Shown here: positions 1 to 5,149 of the stretch, one piece after another
Layout of the letters: each line of letters begins with the position of its first letter
How positions within the stretch are numbered: position 1 is the first letter of the stretch
Origin: Bacteroidales bacterium
GTDB taxonomy: Bacteria; Bacteroidota; Bacteroidia; Bacteroidales; VadinHA17
Assembly (NCBI GenBank): GCA_013314865.1
Contig: JABUEV010000129.1
Location: 1 to 6,904 of the forward strand
Direction of reading: 5' to 3'
DNA: 6,904 nt
The notes under the pieces: generated by a model
Seen by the model: the letters and a program-made list of their open reading frames with translations, nothing else
What the model was told of the DNA's origin: nothing
The model's database searches: none
Program-made: the position numbers and the translations under genes

Positions 1-211
1 CCACCTTCCCCGGATATAATCCCGGCATCGATGTCTTTTTCGCCGGTATTTTTAGAGCGTCCGCAATGTTTGTTGCATGTTTATCCTGATACGGTAATTT
101 TTCTGATGAAATTGCTCCTGCAGGGTTAAAAGCTAAAGACACTGCTCCGGCGCCTGCAATTTTGGCAAATGTCCTTCTGCCAATTGCGCCTGGTTTTCCT
201 GAAAAGATCAT
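1..211 (-). CDS. Tat-exported DUF362-like protein, N-terminal part (runs off left edge)
   Basis: The minus strand is open from an ATG at 211-209 to the window edge, giving 70 residues. Residues 11-20 read GRRTFAKIAG and are followed by a small, hydrophobic Ala/Gly-rich stretch (AGAVSLAF), which looks like a twin-arginine (Tat) export signal. A Ser/Lys-rich linker follows, and residues 61-70 read SMPGLYPGKV. That resembles the start of the mature region in Tat-dependent DUF362 proteins, a family linked to iron-sulfur proteins whose function is poorly defined. By inference it is exported folded, probably carrying a cofactor. The gene is transcribed away from the tRNA and hydrogenase genes, so it is not in their operon. 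The start is preceded by AT-rich sequence without a Shine-Dalgarno motif. The reading frame and Tat signal are seen directly; the family assignment rests on one short motif and could be wrong. Confidence 0.66.
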   Translation of the reverse strand, partial: MIFSGKPGAIGRRTFAKIAGAGAVSLAFNPAGAISSEKLPYQDKHATNIADALKIPAKKTSMPGLYPGKV

Positions 212-251
212 ACGGTATAAAATTAGTAGATTTGAACTTTCCTTAAAGAAT

Positions 252-283
252 CAAAGATATCAATTAAAGATTAGCTCAGGAAA
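252..283 (-). promoter_or_regulatory. Probable Bacteroidota-type promoter of the Tat/DUF362-like gene
   Basis: Read on the minus strand, 259-252 is TATCTTTG, a full match to the Bacteroidota -7 element TAnnTTTG. Twenty bases upstream, 283-280 reads TTTC, one mismatch from the -33 element TTTG. Transcription would start near 245, leaving a leader of about 35 nt before the ATG at 211. The match is by eye, and such short motifs occur by chance in AT-rich DNA. Confidence 0.45.
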
Positions 284-309
284 TAAAATTTTCATTGGTC
301 TGTTACTTT

Positions 310-340
310 TTTGGCAAATTGGAATTGTTAATTAATTTTG
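310..340 (+). promoter_or_regulatory. Probable Bacteroidota-type promoter for tRNA-Pro and the downstream protease gene
   Basis: TTTG at 310-313 and TAATTTTG at 333-340 are separated by 19 nt. This matches the Bacteroidota primary-sigma consensus (TTTG, 19-21 nt, TAnnTTTG) at every defined position. Transcription would start near 346, about 125 nt before the tRNA. It is divergent from the promoter-like site at 252-283. It is the best promoter candidate in the window and one of the main reasons for suggesting Bacteroidota. Confidence 0.6.
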
Positions 341-380
341 CAGTCAGAAATCCTTCGTGAGTTTCAGCCAGGGGCTATAC

Positions 381-407
381 CAGGCAAAAAGCTTAAGGAT
401 TTGCCTG
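381..407 (+). other. Perfect 8-bp hairpin in the tRNA leader
   Basis: CAGGCAAA (381-388) pairs perfectly with TTTGCCTG (400-407) across an 11-nt loop. It lies between the predicted promoter and the tRNA, in a stretch (about 345-469) with no recognisable gene. It is not followed by a T-run, so it does not look like an intrinsic terminator. It could be a processing signal or chance. The rest of 341-469 shows nothing I recognise; a GGAGG at 456-460 has no open reading frame behind it. Confidence 0.4.
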
Positions 408-469
408 AGAGACTCTGGTCGTGGATAAGTCATAGCCATAACAGGATTGATTTACGGAGGTTGATTTAT

Positions 470-543
470 CGGGGTGTGGCGCAGTTGGCTAGCGCACTAG
501 CATGGGGTGCTAGGGGTCGCCAGTTCGAGCCTGGCCACCCCGA
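470..543 (+). tRNA. tRNA-Pro, anticodon GGG
   Basis: A complete cloverleaf can be folded by hand. The acceptor stem is CGGGGTG (470-476) with CACCCCG (536-542), discriminator A543. The D arm is GCGC (479-482) with GCGC (492-495). The anticodon stem is CTAGC (497-501) with GCTAG (509-513), with a 7-nt loop ATGGGGT at 502-508, so the anticodon is GGG at 504-506. The variable loop is 5 nt (514-518). The T arm is GCCAG (519-523), loop TTCGAGC, CTGGC (531-535). The C1-G72 acceptor pair is typical of bacterial tRNA-Pro. It reads CCC and CCU codons. The 3' CCA is not encoded (544-546 is CAA), so it must be added after RNase Z-type processing. The next gene's ATG lies three bases past the discriminator. 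Confidence 0.96.
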
Positions 544-546
544 CAA

Positions 547-1035
547 ATGAAAAAAATTCTGGTTCTTGGGCTCGGGAATGAGATTTTATCTGATGACGGC
601 ATAGCTCCCCGTCTGATAAAAGACCTTTCAGAAAGTTTTTCGGGAGAAAATTTTGATTTTGAAGCCTGCAGCTGCGGCGGACTGGAAATACCTGAACTGA
701 TTCAGGGTTACAGGCAGGCGGTCTTAATAGATGCAATCAATCTTCCTGATACCGATCCCGGCGATGTATTACACTTCGTTCCTGAAGATTTCAAAGAAAC
801 CTCAAACCTTTCAAACCTTCACGACATAAATTTTATTACTGCCCTGTCTCTCGGTAAAACACTGGGAATCGACATGCCAGATGACATTCATATCATAGCA
901 ATTAAAATTGTTGAGGATTCAGAGTTCAGCGAAAAACTGTCTCCGGAAATTGAAAAAATTTATCCTGGGATTCTGATGAAAGTAAAGAAATTGATCGCCT
1001 CGATTTCTGGCATGCAAACCATCAGCGTAATGTAA
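547..1035 (+). CDS. [NiFe]-hydrogenase maturation endopeptidase (peptidase M52, HyaD/HybD/HycI-like)
   Basis: This cytoplasmic nickel-dependent endopeptidase removes the C-terminal tail of a [NiFe]-hydrogenase large subunit once nickel is inserted. The 162-residue length is normal for the family. Residues 4-18 (ILVLGLGNEILSDDG) match the conserved N-terminal strand and glycine loop, with D17 where Escherichia coli HybD has its acidic nickel ligand. D62 (in VLIDAINLPD) and H92 (in LHDINF) sit where the other two ligands are expected. The likely substrate is the MvhA homologue encoded at 3646-5109, whose 26-residue tail follows a DPCxxCxxH motif. The ATG at 547 is fixed by family homology, since the conserved strand starts immediately after it. 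It has no Shine-Dalgarno sequence and is three bases from the end of tRNA-Pro, so the two are probably co-transcribed, or translation starts on a nearly leaderless processed message. Confidence 0.9.
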   Translation: MKKILVLGLGNEILSDDGIAPRLIKDLSESFSGENFDFEACSCGGLEIPELIQGYRQAVLIDAINLPDTDPGDVLHFVPEDFKETSNLSNLHDINFITALSLGKTLGIDMPDDIHIIAIKIVEDSEFSEKLSPEIEKIYPGILMKVKKLIASISGMQTISVM

Positions 1036-1078
1036 AACTCAAATTAAATTCCAGGAATTTCAGCGCATTATCAACATT

Positions 1079-1153
1079 TTACAGGTCAAGCTTTGAAGTT
1101 AATCCTTTTTTTAGTATTTTTTCAGTTGCAAATAATTTTGAATTACAGGTCAA
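1079..1153 (+). repeat. Pair of 11-bp direct repeats (TTACAGGTCAA)
   Basis: TTACAGGTCAA occurs at 1079-1089 and again at 1143-1153, 64 bp apart, both in the gap between the protease and the response regulator. The second copy overlaps a 5-bp hairpin (CAGGT 1146-1150 with ACCTG 1156-1160). The copies flank the possible promoter at 1109-1140. They could be binding sites for a regulator of the downstream gene, or chance. I see no gene in 1036-1271. It also holds an A/T-only imperfect hairpin around 1185-1210. Confidence 0.4.
1109..1140 (+). promoter_or_regulatory. Possible Bacteroidota-type promoter of the response regulator gene
   Basis: TAATTTTG at 1133-1140 fully matches the -7 element and is identical to the one upstream of tRNA-Pro. 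TTTT at 1109-1112, 20 nt upstream, is one mismatch from TTTG but lies in a T-run, so its weight is low. Transcription would start near 1146, leaving a leader of about 129 nt before the response regulator. Confidence 0.4.
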
Positions 1154-1259
1154 ATACCTGACAGACGGAATTGAAAGATTACGCATGATTTAAAAAAGAT
1201 TTTTTATCATTTGTGGTTGTCAAATCAAGTGCTCTATATCACTTAAAAACTGATTTTTC

Positions 1260-1265
1260 GGGAGG
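1260..1265 (+). promoter_or_regulatory. Shine-Dalgarno site of the response regulator gene (GGGAGG)
   Basis: GGGAGG lies 9 nt before the ATG at 1275 and 6 nt before an in-frame GTG at 1272. It supports initiation here and does not exclude the GTG; ATG is preferred on codon grounds. It is the only clear Shine-Dalgarno sequence before any gene in the window, the others having A-rich leaders. Confidence 0.6.
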
Positions 1266-1274
1266 AAACCAGTG

Positions 1275-1715
1275 ATGAAAGAAAAGCCGAAAATACTTAT
1301 AATTGAGGATGATGCAGATCTTGTTGCAGCAATGAAGTTAATGCTGGAAAACAGAGGTTTCGCTCCATCCGTTGCTTATGATCCGGAAGAGGGAAAGGAA
1401 AAGCTCATATCAGAAAAACCTGACCTTATCATACTTGATGTCATGTTCGGAAGCAGGGGAGAATCAAAAGGGTTTGATTTTGCGCAGGAGATAAAGCTTG
1501 AAAAAGAATATGCATCCGTGCCAATACTGATGCTGACAGCGATAAATACAGAAAGACCTTCATTTAAATTTTCACCGGAAACAGACGGAGAGTTTCTGCC
1601 CGTGGATTCATTTCTTGATAAACCGGTCAGGTCAGATGAGCTGATAGATAAAGTTGAAGATCTTTTGAGACAAAAGACGAGCAAATGGAAAAACTGGCCT
1701 GAAAAAGACACGTAA
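1275..1715 (+). CDS. Stand-alone receiver-domain response regulator
   Basis: This 146-residue cytoplasmic protein is one phosphoreceiver (CheY-like) domain with no output domain. The acidic pair E11/D12/D13 (ILIIEDDADL), phosphoacceptor D55 (IILDVMFG), T88 (ILMLTAIN) and K116 (FLDKPV) are all in place, so it should accept phosphate from a histidine kinase. Between the fourth strand and the lysine motif is a loop containing ERPSFKFSPETDGEFLPVD, and the C-terminus ends in TSKWKNWPEKD. From memory, this loop and tail recur in receiver-only proteins encoded near bacterial hydrogenases, which fits the neighbours here. No kinase is in the window. With no DNA-binding domain it probably acts by protein contact, for example within a phosphorelay or on a kinase. 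An in-frame GTG one codon upstream (1272) is an alternative start. Confidence 0.88.
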   Translation: MKEKPKILIIEDDADLVAAMKLMLENRGFAPSVAYDPEEGKEKLISEKPDLIILDVMFGSRGESKGFDFAQEIKLEKEYASVPILMLTAINTERPSFKFSPETDGEFLPVDSFLDKPVRSDELIDKVEDLLRQKTSKWKNWPEKDT

Positions 1716-1732
1716 ATCCTGAGCCGGATTTA
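1713..1732 (+). other. 7-bp hairpin overlapping the response regulator stop codon
   Basis: TAAATCC (1713-1719, starting with the TAA stop) pairs with GGATTTA (1726-1732) across a 6-nt loop. No T-run follows, so it is a poor intrinsic terminator, though it could pause polymerase or protect the 3' end of the message. Confidence 0.3.
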
Positions 1733-1915
1733 ATCTTAAAAAACATATTCCCCATTACTGATTCTTTATTCCGCAGGTCTGATGCCTGAATATCAGATAA
1801 TTATTATTACCAGCCCTCTCAGACTTTTTGATTAAATATATATTTCCCTGTTACATTTCCTGAAGATTTATTTCCTGACAGGTTACGTTAAAAACACTTC
1901 TGATATTAATTTTTT

Positions 1916-1931
1916 TGTGATATTATTCACA
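1916..1931. promoter_or_regulatory. Crp/Fnr-family operator-like palindrome, distal copy
   Basis: TGTGA (1916-1920), a 6-bp TATTAT spacer and TCACA (1927-1931) form a perfect TGTGA-N6-TCACA palindrome, the classical shape of Crp-type sites. It is 286 bp before the mvhD ATG. The flanks (a T-run before, TTATATTTATT after) resemble those of the proximal copy. Which Crp/Fnr-superfamily protein would bind cannot be told from the site. Confidence 0.6.
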
Positions 1932-2081
1932 TTATATTTATTGTTAGCATTATTTGCATTTTTTTATTTTATATTATACTTATAATTATAAGAAAACTAA
2001 TATTTAAACATATTCTTTATTAAATGCTGATTAATAAACATTTGCATATTTCAATAGTCAATATTGTGATAATGTTTTTTA

Positions 2082-2097
2082 TGTGATTTTTTTCACA
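2082..2097. promoter_or_regulatory. Crp/Fnr-family operator-like palindrome, proximal copy
   Basis: TGTGA (2082-2086), six T and TCACA (2093-2097) form a second perfect TGTGA-N6-TCACA site. One more base pair (A2081 with T2098) extends each arm. It is exactly 166 bp downstream of the distal copy and 120 bp before the mvhD ATG, a plausible activator position upstream of the hydrogenase operon promoter. Confidence 0.6.
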
Positions 2098-2167
2098 TTA
2101 TTTATTCTTTTATTAACTGTTTTAATATTTTTATCATTTTTTCTATATTTATTTTCAGGATAAGATG

Positions 2168-2175
2168 TCATTTTG
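2168..2175 (+). promoter_or_regulatory. Weak candidate -7 element for the mvhD operon
   Basis: TCATTTTG is one mismatch from TAnnTTTG and lies 27 nt before the mvhD start. No good -33 TTTG lies 19-21 nt upstream, which would suit an activator-dependent promoter but also suits chance. If it is real, the proximal palindrome would be centred roughly 92 bp upstream of the start of transcription. Confidence 0.22.
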
Positions 2176-2201
2176 AGATTTTTCATAATAAATCATAAAA
2201 T

Positions 2202-2627
2202 ATGGAATTTGAACCCAGAATTATAGCTTTTTTGTGTAATTGGTGTTCATACACTGGTGCAGATCTGGCAGGAACATCAAGAATTACATATAAGGCGAAT
2301 GTACGAGCCATAAGGCTGATGTGTTCGGGAAGAATTGAACCCTCCTTTGTACTGAGGGCATTTGCAAAAGGTGCTGACGGGGTGCTTCTTTGCGGCTGTC
2401 ATCCGGGGGACTGTCATTATCAGGAAGGCAACTATCGCTGCCTGAGGAGGTATAAACTGCTCCAGAAATACATCAGACAGGTTGGGATTGAACCAGAACG
2501 TCTGAAACTTGAATGGATAAGCGCAAGTGAGGGAAAACAGTTTGCCGATCTTGTTAACAGTTTTACAGAAACCATAAGGGACCTTGGTCCATGTAAAATA
2601 CAAAAGACAATGCAGGTTTTAACTTAA
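2202..2627 (+). CDS. mvhD: MvhD-type iron-sulfur subunit linking hydrogenase to HdrA
   Basis: This 141-residue protein matches MvhD (F420-non-reducing hydrogenase delta subunit, also FlpD-like), the cytoplasmic [2Fe-2S] carrier that passes electrons from MvhG to HdrA. Family landmarks run in order: FLCNWCSYTGADLAG (C12, C15), LMCSGRIEPSFVLRAF (C41), GADGVLLCGCHPGDCHY (C64, C66, C71), and WISASEGKQFADL near residues 105-117. Seven cysteines are present (the seventh is C80), more than one [2Fe-2S] cluster needs. The start is certain because a TAA lies in frame at 2196-2198, one codon before the ATG; the leader is A-rich without a Shine-Dalgarno. It is the first gene of the operon and ends 13 nt before mvhG. 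MvhD-like domains also serve formate dehydrogenases in some species, but the hydrogenase genes alongside settle its role here. Confidence 0.94.
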   Translation: MEFEPRIIAFLCNWCSYTGADLAGTSRITYKANVRAIRLMCSGRIEPSFVLRAFAKGADGVLLCGCHPGDCHYQEGNYRCLRRYKLLQKYIRQVGIEPERLKLEWISASEGKQFADLVNSFTETIRDLGPCKIQKTMQVLT

Positions 2628-2640
2628 TTTCTCTAATAAG

Positions 2641-3615
2641 ATGGAAGAATCAAAATCCAAACTCAAGCTTGCAGTCTACTGGGCTGCTGCATGTGGAGGC
2701 TGTTGTGTATCTGTTTTGGATGTACATGAAAAGCTTTTTGATGTGGTTGCTGCGGCAGATCTTGTTTTCTGGCCTATTGCCCTTGATACAAAATATTCCG
2801 GCATCGAAGCCATGCCTAATAAATATATTGATCTGACTCTTTTTAACGGTGCTGTGAGAAACAGTGAAAATGAACACATGGCCAAGCTTTTGAGAAATAA
2901 AAGCAAAATACTTGTAGCATACGGGAGCTGTGCACACATGGGAGGTATTCCCGGCCTTGCAAATTTCACCAGCAAAGAAGAAATTCTGTCAAGGGTATAT
3001 AATGAAAGCGAATCAGTCATAAATCCGGAAAACGTCAGACCTGTCCCTGAGTACGAAGTCAAAGAAGGAATTCTCGATATACCGCAGTTTTATAATGATG
3101 TACGGGCTCTTTCCCAGGTTGTGGATGTAGATTATATTATTCCCGGCTGCCCTCCTCAAACAGAGAGGCTTCTGGAAGTTTTCACAGCCATAGTGTCTGG
3201 TGCCGAACTCCCTCAAAAGGGATCGGTTGTCGGAGCAGGCATAAAGGCTCAGTGCGATGATTGCGTCAGAAAAAAATCAGAAAACAAGAAAATTAAAAAA
3301 TTCTATCGCCCGTGGGAAATAATTGATGATGGTGTTACCTGTTTCCTGGAACAGGGAGTATTATGCATGGGTCCGGCAACAAGGGCAGGATGCGGCCATC
3401 GATGCATTAAGGGCAATGCCCCCTGCAGGGGCTGCTATGGTCCGCCGCCGGGTGCAGCTGATCCGGGAGCAAAAATGATGTCGGCAATTGCCAGCGTAAT
3501 TGATGAGAAGGAACCCGAAGAAATAAGCAGAATAATTGAAGACATTGCAGATCCTGCCGGATTGTTTTATCGTTTTAGCCTGCCTGTATCGCTAATCAGA
3601 AGAAAAGTAATGTGA
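2641..3615 (+). CDS. mvhG: [NiFe]-hydrogenase small subunit, group 3c (MvhG-like)
   Basis: This 324-residue electron-transfer subunit relays electrons from the NiFe site of MvhA to MvhD. There is no Tat signal, so the enzyme is cytoplasmic. The proximal cluster ligands are C18 and C21 (AACGGCC), C97 (AYGSCAHMGG) and C170 (IPGCPPQ). A cysteine-rich C-terminal part contains C205 and C208 (CDDC), C234, C242, C251, C255, C262 and C265. Four plus eight cysteines are enough for three all-cysteine [4Fe-4S] clusters, as in the methanogen MvhG. Length is close to the usual 300-odd residues, with a slightly extended tail. It sits 13 nt after mvhD and 30 nt before mvhA, in the order mvhD-mvhG-mvhA typical of methanogens. 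No frameshift or missing ligand was seen. Confidence 0.94.
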   Translation: MEESKSKLKLAVYWAAACGGCCVSVLDVHEKLFDVVAAADLVFWPIALDTKYSGIEAMPNKYIDLTLFNGAVRNSENEHMAKLLRNKSKILVAYGSCAHMGGIPGLANFTSKEEILSRVYNESESVINPENVRPVPEYEVKEGILDIPQFYNDVRALSQVVDVDYIIPGCPPQTERLLEVFTAIVSGAELPQKGSVVGAGIKAQCDDCVRKKSENKKIKKFYRPWEIIDDGVTCFLEQGVLCMGPATRAGCGHRCIKGNAPCRGCYGPPPGAADPGAKMMSAIASVIDEKEPEEISRIIEDIADPAGLFYRFSLPVSLIRRKVM

Positions 3616-3645
3616 TTCAAACCTGCTTTTAAAATTCAAAAAATA

Positions 3646-5109
3646 ATGAAGAAAATAACCATTGATCCGATAACACGCCTGGAAGGACATGGAAAGATTG
3701 AAATATTTCTGAATGATGACGGAGAGGTAGGAAATGTGTATTTCCAGGTTCCCGAGCTTAGAGGTTTTGAAAAATTCTGTGAAGGGAGGCCCGTGGAAGA
3801 ACTGCCTGCTATTACGGCAAAAATCTGCGGGGTGTGTCCGGGATGCCATCATATGGCATCAGGAAAAGCAGTGGATGCAGTATTTGGTGTCGAACCACCA
3901 CCTACGGCAAAAAAGCTAAGGGAACTCTTTTATATGGCTCATTTCGTACATAGTCATACAGCTCATTTTTATGCACTTGCAGCGCCTGATTTTGTTGTTG
4001 GCCCTACTGCAGAAAAGGCACAGAGAAATATACTTGGAGTAATTGAAAAAGTTGGAAAGGAGATTGGCACTGAGGTTATTAAACAAAGAAGACGCGCCCA
4101 GGAAATACAGGCCTTGCTTGGTGGCCATCAGACTTTCGTTGTAATGAATATCCCGGGTGGCGTGAGAAAAGGTCTTCAGGACAATGAAAGAGACGATATC
4201 GTCGACAAAGCAAAAGGATTTGTTGATTTTGCACTATTTTCCATTAAAGTCTTCGAGGATTTTGTTCTTTCCAATAAGGAATATGTAAACCTTATTCTCA
4301 ACGGCCCCTACAGTCTTAAACTCCATTCAATGGGACTTGTAGACAAAGACAACAAGGTGAATTTCTATGACGGCAAAGTAAGAGTTGTTGATACAGAGGG
4401 GAAAGAGATGTATAAATATTCTCCCCGCGAATATCTTGACTTTGTAGCAGAACATGTTGAACCCTGGAGCTATCTTAAATTCCCTTACCTGAAAAAGATT
4501 GGCTGGAAAGGTTTTATCGACGGGCAAAATTCAGGATTGTACCATGCCACTCCTCTTTCACAATTGAATGCTGCAGACGGCATGGCAACTCCGCTTGCCC
4601 AGAAAGAGTACGAAAAGATGTACAATACACTTGGAGGAAAGCCTGTTCATGCCACACTTGCAATGCACTGGGCAAGACTGGTAGAACTGCTTTATTCAGC
4701 CGAACGGCTTCTTGAGCTTGCAACTGATCCTGATATCACAGGTAAGGATTTGAGAGCGCAGTTGGGAGCAATCCCGGGAGAAGGTGTCGGAATTGTTGAA
4801 GCACAGCGGGGCACACTTACCCATCACTACCGGACCGATGAAAAAGGCATTGTGACAAAAGTAAATCTCATTGTAGGTACTACAAACAACAATGCACCTA
4901 TCTGTATGTCAATTAAAAAAGCAGCTGAAGGATTCATCAGAAAAGGCGTAAGGGTGACCGACGGTGTTCTTAATATGATCGAAATGGCATTCAGGGCTTA
5001 TGATCCCTGTTTTTCGTGTGCAACCCATTCTCTTCCGGGTCAGATGCCTATGATACTGGAGATCCGCAGTTCCGACGGAGAATTGCTTCAGCAAATTGTT
5101 CGGGACTAA
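3646..5109 (+). CDS. mvhA: [NiFe]-hydrogenase large (catalytic) subunit, group 3c (MvhA-like)
   Basis: This 487-residue subunit carries the NiFe(CN)2CO active site that splits or forms H2. The N-terminal signature begins ITRLEGHGK (E13), and the first CxxC is C61/C64 in KICGVCPGCHH. The second is C455/C458 in YDPCFSCATH. Those four cysteines should bind nickel and iron. H461 ends the conserved motif and is followed by a 26-residue tail (462-487). In this family such a tail is removed by a maturation protease, and a candidate protease is encoded at 547-1035. The DPCxSCATH form is typical of group 3 cytoplasmic hydrogenases, and the company of mvhD, mvhG and hdrA places it in group 3c. The ATG follows an A-rich stretch. 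No active-site residue is missing. Confidence 0.95.
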   Translation: MKKITIDPITRLEGHGKIEIFLNDDGEVGNVYFQVPELRGFEKFCEGRPVEELPAITAKICGVCPGCHHMASGKAVDAVFGVEPPPTAKKLRELFYMAHFVHSHTAHFYALAAPDFVVGPTAEKAQRNILGVIEKVGKEIGTEVIKQRRRAQEIQALLGGHQTFVVMNIPGGVRKGLQDNERDDIVDKAKGFVDFALFSIKVFEDFVLSNKEYVNLILNGPYSLKLHSMGLVDKDNKVNFYDGKVRVVDTEGKEMYKYSPREYLDFVAEHVEPWSYLKFPYLKKIGWKGFIDGQNSGLYHATPLSQLNAADGMATPLAQKEYEKMYNTLGGKPVHATLAMHWARLVELLYSAERLLELATDPDITGKDLRAQLGAIPGEGVGIVEAQRGTLTHHYRTDEKGIVTKVNLIVGTTNNNAPICMSIKKAAEGFIRKGVRVTDGVLNMIEMAFRAYDPCFSCATHSLPGQMPMILEIRSSDGELLQQIVRD

Positions 5110-5149
5110 GATTTTTTAAACTAGTTATATAAAACTAACAATTGTAAAA

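Larger units (their letters stand above)
1716..2201. other. 486-bp AT-rich intergenic control region, no gene seen
   Basis: No convincing coding sequence is present on either strand. Composition is strongly A+T, especially from about 1900 to 2200, and clearly different from the flanking genes. It contains two Crp/Fnr-like palindromes (listed separately), an extra TGTGA half-site at 2065-2069, a CAATATTG palindrome at 2059-2066, and a weak promoter-like motif near the mvhD start. An in-frame TAA at 2196-2198 closes the mvhD frame just upstream of its ATG. Its position and content suggest it is the main regulatory region of the mvhDGA-hdrA operon. Confidence 0.65.

Noticed and set aside
338..550. 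70-codon plus-strand open frame starting with TTG
   Set aside because: Its last third runs through the tRNA-Pro and its beginning overlaps the -7 element. It has no Shine-Dalgarno and no recognisable protein motif.
497..736. 79-codon minus-strand open frame
   Set aside because: It is antisense to the tRNA and the protease N-terminus, which explain the sequence fully. The peptide has no family features.
1185..1210. A/T-only imperfect hairpin resembling a terminator
   Set aside because: The stem consists almost wholly of an A-run against a T-run with a 2-nt bulge, so stability is poor and it is expected in AT-rich DNA.
1954..1986. Escherichia coli-style -35/-10 pair (TTGCAT with TATACT or TATAAT)
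   Set aside because: Spacings are 15 and 21 bp, outside the usual range, and TATAAT-like words are frequent by chance here.
5119..5137. Small inverted repeats (AACTAGTT and TAGTT/AACTA) between mvhA and hdrA
   Set aside because: They are short, AT-rich and mutually exclusive, with no T-run, and the genes look co-transcribed.
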